Shown one piece after another: positions 45,768 to 57,137 of a stretch of 64,000 nucleotides of DNA. Every line of letters starts with the position of its first letter. The first letter of the stretch is position 1. A program made the translations under genes and the position numbers. Source of the DNA: Petrosia ficiformis (lineage: Eukaryota > Porifera > Demospongiae > Haplosclerida > Petrosiidae). The stretch spans positions 1,333,001-1,397,000 of the forward strand of contig OX345652.1 of NCBI GenBank assembly GCA_947044365.1. The letters are read 5' to 3'. The notes under the pieces are model-generated. The model ran no database searches. It saw nothing but the letters and a program-made list of their open reading frames with translations, and was not told the origin of the DNA.

Positions 45768-48700
45768 ATGTCTGACTGGCTGAGAGCCTTTGAAGACGGA
45801 GACAATGAAGCAGTTCTGAAGTTTTTGAAGTCATGTCAACTAAAAGATTTTAGTCTCACCTACCGCTATAAAATGCTTCGGTATAGTGCTCGCAATGGTT
45901 GGCTCGATGTCCTTCAGGAACTGATCACCAAGTATAATTTCAATCCATCAGATACTGACTGTGGTGTTACTGCTCTGCATGAGGCTACCTATTGTGGTCA
46001 TCTCAATATCGTGCAGTATTTGATAGCTGAATGTGGCTGTGACGCAATGCGTAAGACAAATAGTGGCTCTACTTCTCTAAGGATGGCCTGTTCTGGTGGA
46101 CATTTCGATATCGTTAAGTACCTGATTGACGAGTGTAAATGTGATATGATGTGTAGAGATAATGATGGATGGTTACCTATACATAGTGCCAGTTACAAAG
46201 GACACATGGACATTGTGTTGTACTTGATTGGACGTGGCTGTGACCCAATGTGTTCAAATAAATTTGGCAATACTCCACTGCACGAAGCTAGTTACAGTGG
46301 TCATCTTAATATAGTCCAGCACCTTGTTACAAAGTGTCATTGTGATCCGATGTGCAGAAACAAGGCTTTCTCTACTCCGTTGCACAAAGCATGTGAATGT
46401 TCGTGTGTTCCAGTTATTGAATACCTACTTTCTACCGGAAGAGTTGATCCAGTTGCTAGAGATATGCTCTTGAGGCAACCTTTAGCACTTGTTAAAGATT
46501 GTAAAGATGAAGTCCAGAGAGTATTTGCTAAATTTAGTAGAATGAAAACCACTCACCCAGTTTCTACTTATGTCAAGATTGTTCTCTTAGGCAACCCTGG
46601 TGCAGGTAAAAGTTCGCTAGCTCAAGTCATCATTCAAAGATCTACCTCTCATTTGTTTACATCAGCGCGACGTTTATTCCAAGAAGTAAAAGCCGTGGAG
46701 CCCTGCACAGCAGGCATAATACCAAGTAAACTTGAGCACAAAGAACTAGGGGACATTATTTTGCATGATCTAGCTGGCCAACCGGAATACTATTCAAGCC
46801 ACATTGCAGTTCTGGAAGATCTTCTTCATAGTTCTCCGGCTGTTTTTATTGTTGTCGTAAATTTAAGTGATGGAGATGCTGTATTTAAACATTTTCATCA
46901 GTGGTTGAATGTTGTTGAGAACGAGAGCCAAAAAGCTTCGGCTAATTCTCACATCATTATTGTTGCCAGCCACATAGATAAAATAAATCAAAAGGACCTA
47001 TTACCTTATTTCTCGAGTAAATTAAACGCTATCTTACTCACACGATTTCATCATCATAGCATATCTAGTGGAGGTTTAGTTGCTTTAGATTGTCGCAAGA
47101 CTGCTGGTGTTGGACTCTCGTTGTTAGTCAAGAAATTAGCAAGTGCCTGTGAATCTGTTCGTAGTATCAATACAACAGAAGCCAATCTGTTGTGTCGTAT
47201 GTTATATACATTACTGACTGACCGTAGAGATACTTCATATAGGCTAGACAAGCTAATGGCTATATCTGAAGCTGCTGAAGGATACTTTCTACCACAAAAA
47301 CGTGAAGAATTGATCGAAGCTTTATCGACTCTTCATTCTTTTGGATTAATTACTTTTCTTAAGAATGTCGAGGTACCAGACTACTCTTGGATAATTGTTC
47401 AAAGAGCTATTCTTCTTACAGAGGTTAATGGTGTTCTTTTTGCTCCTAACGATGTACAGCAACACTGTGACGTAGCAAGTAATACAGGTGAGTTATATAA
47501 TTGTCATAATATTTGCACTTTTAAAATCCACAGCCTGCTGAATTTTGAGTGTATGATGTGACAGGGACAACACACACACTACCAGAATACATACAAGCAA
47601 TAATAATATTACATGTACATGTATTATATATACATACAATATAATACTACATAATATTATAGGTTTAGCTTTATGTATTATAGTACTACATCTATCATAA
47701 CTGATAGAAATCTTATGTTATACTATAATACAATACATAATCATACTGCAGATATACTAGTACTACATGTATCGTAACTGATAGAAATCTTATGTTATAC
47801 TATAATACAATACATAATCATACTGCAGATATACTGTTAAGTAAACTTTAAGAGTTTTTATAACAACATCAGTGTATTGTGGTATGTATAATCTGCCATA
47901 AGGGCATAACTGTTATTGTTATGGGATAGACAGTATTAAACTCTAATGGCCAATTTTCAGTGTATTGTGATCTGCCATGGCATAACAGTTATTATTATAT
48001 TAACAGTTATGGGATAGACATACTTTTTACACTGATGTTGTCCACTGATGTTGTCATGCATAAAAACTCTTAAAGTTTACCCAATAGTATATCAGCAGTA
48101 TGATTATGTATTGTATTATATATTAATATTATAGTGATTTGTATTACAGGCATTATTACACAGTCTGCTCTAAGTCAATTGTTTCCCAGATATGCTTCAA
48201 AGATGTTAGTAGATTTCCTTCAATTTATGAAACTTTGTCAAGAAATCGATAATAATTTTTTGAAATCAACCAATTTGGTAACAAAGGACAGACAGACATC
48301 CCCCGAGGACAAACTTTTATTTTTTCCAGCTCTTGTATGCAACCAAGGAAAACCTCATTTAGTGAACCAAAAATTCAGTTTTGGTTGGTGCTTACAGTGT
48401 ACGAATCCTCATCAGTTCTTTCTTCCACGTTTTCTTCACGTCCTTGTACTTCAACTCGCCTATCGGTTTGCATTACCGAAGACTGCAGATAATCCACTTC
48501 ATCGACGCTGTACCATATGGACAAACGGAATTATCTGGGCTGATGATGATGGTGTTCAAACGCTGGTTGAATTAGTGGACAATAGTCAATGTATTCTACT
48601 GCTTATGTCCTGTCAAGATGGTTTAGAGTGTAATATGAGAGCACTTTGTAAAACTCTCATCAAGGACATTTTATCTCTTCAAGAAGAAAAATGTCCAAGT

Positions 48701-49943
48701 CTAGATTTACAGGAATTCGTCATTGATCCCTCTGAGTTAAGCTATCCTATTGATGAGCCATCTATATTAACTCTATATGATATTGAACATGTTGCGTTAT
48801 GTGTTGTAAAAGAAAAACCATGTGTTGTACCATACAATAAGCACAGCACAGGAATATTATTATCAGAACTGTTCCCTTATGAGATTTATATGAATCAATT
48901 GTCAGTATTTGCTGGACGCAATCCTGAGGTAAATAGTAATCATATTATCATGCATGTTAAATAGAATTATTATCAGTGTAGCTTTTATTATCCCTCAGGA
49001 ATTGTCTAAAAGTCTCAATCAAGATCAGATTTTGAGGAACACCAGTCAAGTGTCACTTGAGGGTAAGTCATAACAGCAGAAATATTACCACAATGTATAT
49101 TATATATGTATACTGGTATATCAGTATTAAACTGTAATGGCCAATTTTCTTAGTGTCCACTTGTTAGAGTATTTACATCACGTCCATTAAAGTATTCAAT
49201 TTGCTTTTAGAAAATTATACTTTAGTTACTGCTTCTTGTCCCCAAAATTTGAGTGATCTCTACACTAGTCCTCAGGACTGTCCTGCGATTCTTTGTACAT
49301 GTATGGATACTACCCTAAAATTTATATCCTATGATCCTAGGACAGTCCTGAGTTATCCTGAGGACTGGTGTAAGCAATACTAAACACGAGTGCAAATTGA
49401 TCTTTAAGGTTTCAATATTTCACAAATTTTAATATGGTTCACGAAAACTCCTTATTGTTCATCATGTCATGTTGTATTTTAATCATAGGATCATTGATTA
49501 TTAATGTATTTGTTTGTTATCTTTGTATAGAATATAATCTCTGTTTATTTATAACTGTATTCTTTGTAGATCGTCAACTCCAATCCACAAGTACATGTAC
49601 CTCTGGAAACGCTGCTTCTAAGATAGAAACTAAATCAAATCCTTTTGATATTCTCAAGAGACATACATCAGAAATACTTGATGCGATATCGGACCCTATT
49701 AAACTAGCTAACGATCTTTCAAGTATTGATCTTTTAACACATCAAGTCAAAGATGATGTTTTAACTACTCCTGAATCTCGATATCTAAAAGCCAGTAAAA
49801 TAGTAAATGAAATTCAGCGATGTATAAAAGTATACAATGATGAACAGAAATTAACTTCATTTTGTATTATATTAAAGAAACAAAAAGGCAACTGGGCTCT
49901 CTCCAGGATATCTGATGAAATGATGAAAGAATTAAACTGTTGA
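45768..49943 (+). CDS. Ankyrin - Roc - COR protein with C-terminal CARD-like domain
   Basis: Exons 45768-47487, 48150-48928, 48999-49062, 49211-~49372 and 49570-49943, about 1,030 residues. Residues ~35-215 carry about five ankyrin repeats (GVTALHEATYCGHLNIVQYL, GNTPLHEASYSGHLNIVQHL). A Roc GTPase follows: P-loop GNPGAGKSS (~275-283), switch II HDLAGQPE (~330), NKxD-like SHID (~405). A COR-type dimerisation region then extends into exon 2. Exon 5 encodes a helical bundle (FDILKRHTSEILDAISDP... VNEIQRCIKVYNDEQKL) with a CARD/death-fold look. ROCO proteins are GTP-regulated dimers; here the kinase of LRRK types is replaced by a death-fold end. The exon 4 donor is uncertain because an inverted repeat overlaps it. 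Confidence 0.85.
47683..47832. repeat. Two tandem ~78-bp repeats in ROCO intron 1
   Basis: GTACTACATCTATCATAACT...CATACTGCAGATATACT occurs twice back to back with few changes. A diverged relative occurs at 60915-60960. Confidence 0.8.
47801..48120. mobile_element. MITE-like element with ~70-bp inverted ends in ROCO intron 1
   Basis: Left arm TATAATACAATACATAATCA...AAACTTTAAGAGTTTTTA...CATCAGTG matches the reverse complement of the right arm ending at 48120. The interior has direct repeats of ATCTGCCAT...GGCATAAC. No coding content. Confidence 0.7.
49271..49367. repeat. Inverted repeat across the end of ROCO exon 4
   Basis: AGTCCTCAGGACTGTCCTG (49268-49286) is repeated inverted and split as AGGACAGTCCTGAG and TATCCTGAGGACT (about 49339-49367). 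It overlaps the presumed exon 4 3' end, so exon 4 may have been extended or its donor shifted by this insertion. Confidence 0.7.
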
Positions 49944-50587
49944 GACTTAAGAGGTGAGTTGTTGGTTTACTTAATTGTCATTATTTCACACTGCTGCAAA
50001 GCATGAATACACTTGCTCGAGTGTGGTGCACTTGGACTGCTATAGTTTACCATCTATACTATAGCTAAAATTAAAGCCATGTGAGTGTGTTGTAACAATT
50101 ACAGGGTAGGCAAATACTTCATGCAATTTCATTATTTATATGTTGAATTCAATTCTAGAACTAGTACTCGATACATATAATATTTGCTAGGAATCAACTG
50201 TTTTCCACTATACTTCATTTTGGATAGAAGACTAGTGAATCACAAGAGTTTCTCACTTTTAACAGATGTAAACAAGCCTTATTTTAAGCCTAAAAAATTT
50301 AAATAATTGGGCAATAAATTACTTTATATCCACTTGAGTTCTATTATCATCAAAGGAATGAGTAACATACTCTATATTTCTTAGAGTACACCCAACTAAT
50401 GTATTTGTTTGTGAGTTTGCAATATTCCAAGACAACATTATATTAATTATTGTTAATGTTGCATTAGCAATAATTATGATAATTTGTCCAACTTTTACTT
50501 TCACTTTTTCCTTGCAATGAACTTCCAAACAAAACAGCTTTAATTTTTATAGAAAAGGATATCAAACTGGAAGCTATTTTTGCACTA

Positions 50588-50864
50588 CAGTGCTTGAAAT
50601 ATCGTCCAGCAATTGGTCATTTAAGTCCAGACAAAATTGCATTTGACTGGACAAATTATCTGATTTTATATTTATAAGGATAATGCAAAATACAGTAACC
50701 TCACAATGAGGGTAATTATTAGTCAAGAGTAGTCATAGCTTAGTGGGTTACTTCTATATCTCATAAGCCATAAATGGGCTGGACAAAATTCACAACTTGC
50801 TGGTCAAATATTGTTTTATCCAGATGATTCTGCTGGACACTTACAAAAACTATTTCAAGCACTG
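50588..50864. mobile_element. hAT-like MITE 1
   Basis: Inverted ends CAGTGCTTGAAATA and TATTTCAAGCACTG bound 277 bp. Repeated TCCAGCA/TGCTGGA blocks lie inside each end. The flanks share only CACTA, so the target duplication is unclear. Confidence 0.7.
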
Positions 50865-50876
50865 CACTATATACGC

Positions 50877-51155
50877 CAGTGTTCTCGTTAGGCCTTTTTG
50901 TGGTGGTGCTGCACCACTAATTATACTGTCTGCACTACCAACAGATGTTCAAATTTCAATTTTGCACCACCAAGCATTGTTATACTTAATTACATAAAAC
51001 CACATAATATTAATACCCAACCTACAAACTACATTGTTTAAACAATCAGGTAAACTTAACTTAGAAGATAAATCATGTTTATACATGTATATTTCATTAT
51101 TTATTTAAAAGCGTGGGTGGCACCACCAAATATGAAAATCCTGGCAAGAACACTG
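50877..51155. mobile_element. hAT MITE 2 with perfect 8-bp target duplication
   Basis: Inverted ends CAGTGTTCTCGTTAGGC and CCTGGCAAGAACACTG with internal GGTGGTGC/GCACCACC. ATATACGC flanks both sides (50869-50876, 51156-51163), the 8-bp duplication diagnostic of hAT insertion. It sits 12 bp from MITE 1. Confidence 0.9.
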
Positions 51156-51863
51156 ATATACGCTATCATACAATGCATAATCTAGCTATTACCACTAAAT
51201 TCTTTACTTTCAGTAATGTGTTTCTCAGTACAATCTGCCACGTAATGTCATCATGAAGTACACTATACTGTTATCTAAAGGTTTTGACTTGATAGTTAGC
51301 TACTGAAATTATTTTCTGAATAATTAAATTATATTCACTGACAAAACATTTTTCAAGAACGATTATAATTATAACTATTTCTTATTTACAAATCGTTCAA
51401 AAATTCTTGTTTATATTTTCATCCATTGATCTTGAATTAATGTTGGAAACAATCAATGGTGCACGGCATCTTAAAAATTTTAAATTTACATTTTGGAGAT
51501 GCACAAAATTACTTATAATCAATCATATGGCTATATACACAGAAGTTTTTCTAATTTCAAAATAAATTTTTGGTTTGGAATCACCATAGTGTAGAGTTCC
51601 TCCCCCTTCCCATCTTTGTTGGATTAAGGGGGATTTCCCCATATGCCTCCCTTACATAGACTGCACACCACAATCAGCCCCACCAATATCTGCGCAGTCA
51701 TGTCAGTTAGTTTATTGAAAATTTAAATTATACTATTGGTCATCTGTCGTCAATAGTACATAAGCATGTAACCATCAACAGTTAAATTATAAAGTATAAT
51801 ATTATAAATTATCAATCCAAAATAATTATGTTTCATGAAAATTAAAAGCAGGAAATAAACACA

Positions 51864-54734
51864 TCACTCTTGTTCTCTTAGATGCAATAGATTATGACGT
51901 GCTTTAATTGCTTTGAAAAAAAAACTGTAGTTACCTTTAATGCTCATTTGTCTACTAATGTTTAAGCAATATTTTGCTTTCTCAATATTGTTGTCATGTC
52001 TATGATAGTCAGAACACATCATATAGTAATGAGCTTTATACAAAGTTGTTTCTTCATTACGAAGATATTCAGTAGAGACTGAATCAAGAGATGACTTTGC
52101 TTTCGCAAGTGAATCAGTGCTCACAATTTTATTTATTTTGGATACATTTTCTTGATGATGTTGGTGAAAAGGATAAAACATGTTGAGGTGGAGTGCTGCT
52201 ATACTTGATAGCAATATACAGTGATGATATTGCTGTTCATAGTTTGGAGTCTCTTGAGCATGCTGAAGTGCTTTGTCTAACACATCTTCGATATCTTGTT
52301 TCTCTTTTTTTCCAATTTTACCAGAACATTTTGCTGATTTTACCATTGCTTCTTGGTAACATAAAATAGCTATTTCACCATAACAATCAGTATGAAAGTA
52401 CTGAGCCTTTGCGTCAATTATAGAAGCTCCAGCCTCCTCATAAAAACCATTTTGCCATTCATTCTGAGCTTGAAATGTCAGTATTTGACCTCTAAGTAGT
52501 TGTACATACTTACAATTTGGTTGCTGTGTGAGTTTTTTGGCCTTTTCAAGAGCTGTATTTTGAATTCGGAATACATAAGGATCATCCACTATATGATATG
52601 AAGAACCTAAATTTATCTGTAAGAGGACTTCTATATGGGGTTCCACTCCACAACTAATACACTCTTTGGTACGTTTTTCAACTTCTTTAATACTACCTCT
52701 ATATGCTGCTATTTTCAGAGGTTCAACTATCATTCGTGACTGATATTGTAATGTCTCAAAGTCTTCACTAATAGCTGTTTTAGTTATGATTGCTTCTAAG
52801 GTGTTACTCTTTGGATCAGCTATTTGTGATACTGTAGTTAATACTTGATCAGTGCTCAATTTTTGGTGCTCATTTGTAAATGCTTCATTTGAATATTTGC
52901 ATTTGTAAGTAAACCACAATAGCAAACCTATTATAGATAGTATGCACATGATCCGTACAATTATTTCACTAGAGAGTATGCAAGCTATGATCAGAACTAG
53001 AATCACGAAGTTAAAAGGGGTTATAGTAAACCCTGCAAACAAGATATCAATAGATGAATGCAGTTAATATGTGTGGTATTCTATAGGCTGCTCACCAATG
53101 TTACTTGTGGTCCAGTGTTTTAATTTTGTTACTGTCCTGATTTGTCTAGGACTATCTGTAAAGTATGATATACTTCTAATTATTATTCAGGCATAAACAA
53201 ATTATAGTATTTTAATTGTCTCATTATCGAGGAGAGCATTGTCGTGCTCTCTAAGTCAGGTTGGAAATGACAGCAGCAAATAGCAAAATACAAAGTAGGA
53301 TTATAGATGTAATTTTTGACTTTATAATATTATATACATCATTGAATACTACATAATATGTGAACACTATTGTCCATTCCAGCAAGTTAGCCGGCCCATT
53401 GCTCAGTGTTATAGTAGTTACTTACAGTAAACAATTAGTTAATTAATATACTTTATTTGTTCAGAAAACAAGTATAAAAGATGGTGTAATTGAACTTAGC
53501 AGTGTAGATAAAGAAAGCTATCTTTAATCTTTAATTGCACTTCATACATGTACTTCCTTCTAGTGAGACAATGTGTATTCTACCCACATAAACAATATTG
53601 GTGGAAACCAATCTGGCATAACTGATAATTCTCTGACCATATGGTATAAAATATAAATCAGGCTTCATCATATAAACTAGGAGTTATTTTGTATACAGCC
53701 CAGAAGGAACTACAAACAAGTCTCAGACAACCAAACTTTTGTGCGGTGTCATTGTGGGTTCACTTCCTAAAGAGAAAATTTGTCTTAATTCAGCTATGAA
53801 TATGTTATGACTCAGCATATTCAACTATGAATATGATTTAAATACCAAGATTATCTATGAATATGGTTTATAATGGTTATACATCTATTTGTCAGGATTC
53901 ATGCTATTTAGCATCCCTCTGGCTTCGCCCTTGGGATCTAAATAGCATGAATCCCTCCAATTAGGCGTATAATCTATATATAGTATCAGGTAGACATAGC
54001 TCAAGCACAATTACAAGCATTGTCGCTTTCAAAAATGTTCGAAGCACTCTAGCAGCAAACATTTTATTGTATTATGCAAAAAATGTCATATATTTATCAA
54101 TCATAAGTATTCTTGATTTGAAATGATATTTAAAAAATATCAGGTTTTAAAAAGTATGCACCATGACAGTATTTGACACATTCTTATTTCTTAGGATGGA
54201 TTATGTTGGATAAGCATTTGCCAAATTATCCTAAATGCTACTGCCATAGATAAAAGAGCACTCTACTATGCTACACATAGCTATCATTATACAATAGTAT
54301 ATGAAGTACACTTTCTTATACATAACACAACATTACACTGACATATGGAAAAGTCTGAGTTGTGGTTATTCAATTAGTGCTTGATAACAATTAAATTATA
54401 ACTGATAGTAAATGGAGTGAATGATAAACACCTGACCTTTAATTTTAGTCTTGCAAAACCTTTCATAGTTGTGTGCAATGGTGGCTTCTTCAATTGCTTT
54501 TGATCGCAGTGCAACTAAAAGTTCCTTGTTAGTCGCTTCAGGTTTCGATTTCAACCATAACTGAAACAGCTTCCTTCTTTTATGAGTAGAATCTTTACCA
54601 TCTGCTTCAATATCATCTAAATGTCTATCATCAAGCTGAAGTTGAACTCCTAGCTCGTACCATTTAGTAATCCTAACATGCTCTAGTAATTCAGATAAAA
54701 TAGGTTTTGCATCCAATCCACGTTGTCCCGCCAT
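51864..54734 (-). CDS. Death domain - transmembrane - TPR-like protein, gene 2
   Basis: Minus-strand exons 54734-54437, 53155-53096 and 53032-51864 join in phase 1 at both junctions to 508 residues. Residues ~8-98 form a death domain that aligns with gene 1 (ITKWYELGVQLQLDDRHLDD, KLFQLWLKS, ELLVALRSKAI). After a basic linker (QIRTVTKLKHW) come two hydrophobic stretches at ~122-160 (FVILVLIIACIL, IMCILSIIGLLLWFTY). The rest (~210-505) is TPR-like: GFYEEAGASIIDAKAQYF and MCSDYHRHDNNIEKAKYC match gene 1's ERYEDARHC and SDYHRHAGNIIEARD. It lacks the beta-rich insert of gene 1. A signalling or adaptor role at a membrane is inferred from the death domain. Confidence 0.82.
53895..53960. repeat. Hairpin-forming inverted repeat in DD gene 2 intron 1
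   Basis: GGATTCATGCTATTTAGCATCC and GGATCTAAATAGCATGAATCC are near-perfect complements about 20 bases apart (TCTGGCTTCGCCCTTG between). No coding or RNA-gene function can be assigned. Confidence 0.8.
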
Positions 54735-57137
54735 AGTATCTAGATAGAATGTAATGATGTTCTGTAGTAAGTAACCCTAAAGTTTAGTATATGTGACCAT
54801 GGATGAGAAATCAGTCAATTAGAAGATACCACCTGGAACCAAATTGAGTTTGCTTTTTCTATGCAAAATGGCTGAATATCAATTGTTCAGAGGTAAAAAT
54901 GTAATCAAAGTTATTGTACTTCCTGAGTAACTGATTTCCTCTTCCATGATCACATATTTATAACTCGAACAAAATTAAGAATAATTTCATCAAAAATAAA
55001 ATGTTGGACATCAGAATGATTTAACAGATGCATAATTGAAATTTACAATCAGTTTTGATGAATCTGAGCACCATCTTAACTACTTTCATACAAAGGTTAG
55101 GGCCTAACTTGAGTTTACCCTTAAGATTTCAGACCAACTTTATTTTAACATCACCTACAAGCCGCCAGACACAACCACAGTGGGTCAAATTAAATTCCTA
55201 GGCAAACTGACCCCTACACCCCCAAGGAGCAGTATGTTTCACAATTAAGATTGATTGCTCCCTAACAACAAATGAAGTCTTGTTTATCATCCACTATTCA
55301 GCTACATCAAAAACCCATTTCAAAATTTATTGTTAGTCACAAAATCACTAGATATCAATAGGTATGTGTGTATATCTGTATACGCTTGCAGAAATTTACC
55401 TGCAATTGAAATGTACGGGCAGCCATTTGTTCCTACATAGAGAGTACTAGCATACTCTCTGATTAACAAAAATGCCTGGAAATGCTTGCGTTGCAATGGA
55501 TGACCACGCCCACCACGTAACAAGGCGGAGCCCACTAACGATAGCTTAGCATCATGGCCACTGGTAGTGTTTTTCAGCAAATTCTATGGCCTTGATCTTT
55601 GTTGAAATGTCGTAAGAGCTTCTCTTCTTCGTTGACATTCTGCTTTGGGCAAAATTCACCTTCTTCCGTGTCCTACGTCCACGTGTTGTGGGCGTGGCAC
55701 CACCTGGCTTTAATTCGAGACCCAGCCTTTATTTAGTGAATAAAGTGAGAACACCCGGCTTTAAAACAAGATCCGGCTTCTAATCAGACCCGGCCACTAC
55801 TCGGGGAAAATACGGTATATAGTAGCTTTTGCTTATTCCATGAATTTGGAGCTTTGATTCCTTGGAATTGTATTGGGGAGGGAGGAGGGGTGGTGGAGAA
55901 TAGCTTTTCTTATAAATTACAGTACAAAGATTAATGATTGCTTCATAAACAAAATAATTTTGGGTGGGTGGGGAACAGTGTTGAAAAGTAAAGACCAAAT
56001 TATTGCCTCAATTTAAAAACTAAAGGATAATAATTAATAAAGAATGGCTAACAGATATGCAATATAAGTTAATTTACCTTGTCAGATAACAGCAGAGCAA
56101 TTTCTGTTTCCTACCACCAAAAATCTACGATAATACGAACTGGAAGTCGAAAGGCGAGTTACTTACATCAACTAGAACTAACAGACAGTTAATAAAGTAT
56201 AGCTAATACATTTTTATGATGAATATATACTTATATACCTTGTGCCTGAAATCAGATTATGACAGCAGAGCAATATCTGTTTTACCCCCCCGCATCTATG
56301 TAATTATTATTCATTAACTAATAGACTATAGGCTCGCTCTGCACTGCGAATACTTGCGCAGTGAAGTGAGCACTATTTTACCCCACTTAGGAAACACTAA
56401 GGCGTTAAAAAGCTGGCACATCAACACAGTAATAAATAGAATAATTACCGTGACTTTTGTTTTTACAGCTTTAGAGAATATGCATTTGTGAGAAAGAGTG
56501 ACTGTGCTGAAAAATGCGAAATTTTTATAACCGCACCCACCTTGATCAAGCATAATTAATGTGAGGTGTGGCTCAGTATTACAGATGCAGGTATTTTGCA
56601 ACTTTCTGGACCTCCTGGAGCAATCTAACAGTCATTTTAGCCTTGTTTACCAATTACTGCAAGCACAGCATCCACTCAAGTCTGCAAGTGAACGCTGTTT
56701 TTCACTTATTCTCCCAACATCCCATTTCTCGCACTAAAACTAGCTAAAAAGCAAGTCAATACATCACACATGCCATTGTAATCTCCTTTGCCTTTTTTGT
56801 ACCCTAAGCTAACTTCAAAGTAACATCAAAGGGTGGACACTTGAACCAAAGCACCGCCCGACCCATCGAGCGTGGCGAAAACTGACCAACCCCACCCTTC
56901 GCCGTGAGATCAGAGGATATCCGGATCGGGTGTGGACATTGCACAATCCTAAGAGTCACTTGACACCAGATTATAGACACACCCCTATATACATGGTGGA
57001 TTCATTTTACACAATACATGTACAATAAAGTTATCACTTCTTTGTAAGAAATTAATTGATTATTAATACAAGCAAATTTGTCAGGTGACACAAAAACCAA
57101 ATTAGTTATGATATAAGATCTGATATACTATTGATAA
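54735..57137. other. Intergenic, no gene seen
   Basis: 2.4 kb upstream of DD gene 2 and downstream of gene 3 (both minus). GC-richer patches at 55500-55760 and 56840-56930 look like decayed repeats. Short frames here lack domains. Confidence 0.45.

Larger units (their letters stand above)
49944..51863. other. Intergenic between convergent ROCO and DD gene 2
   Basis: Apart from the two MITEs at 50588-51155, no gene is visible. C/T-rich text at 51600-51660 looks like decayed repeat. Confidence 0.5.

Noticed and set aside
47054..47251. Minus-strand frame inside the ROCO gene
   Set aside because: Shadow of the Roc-COR coding exon.
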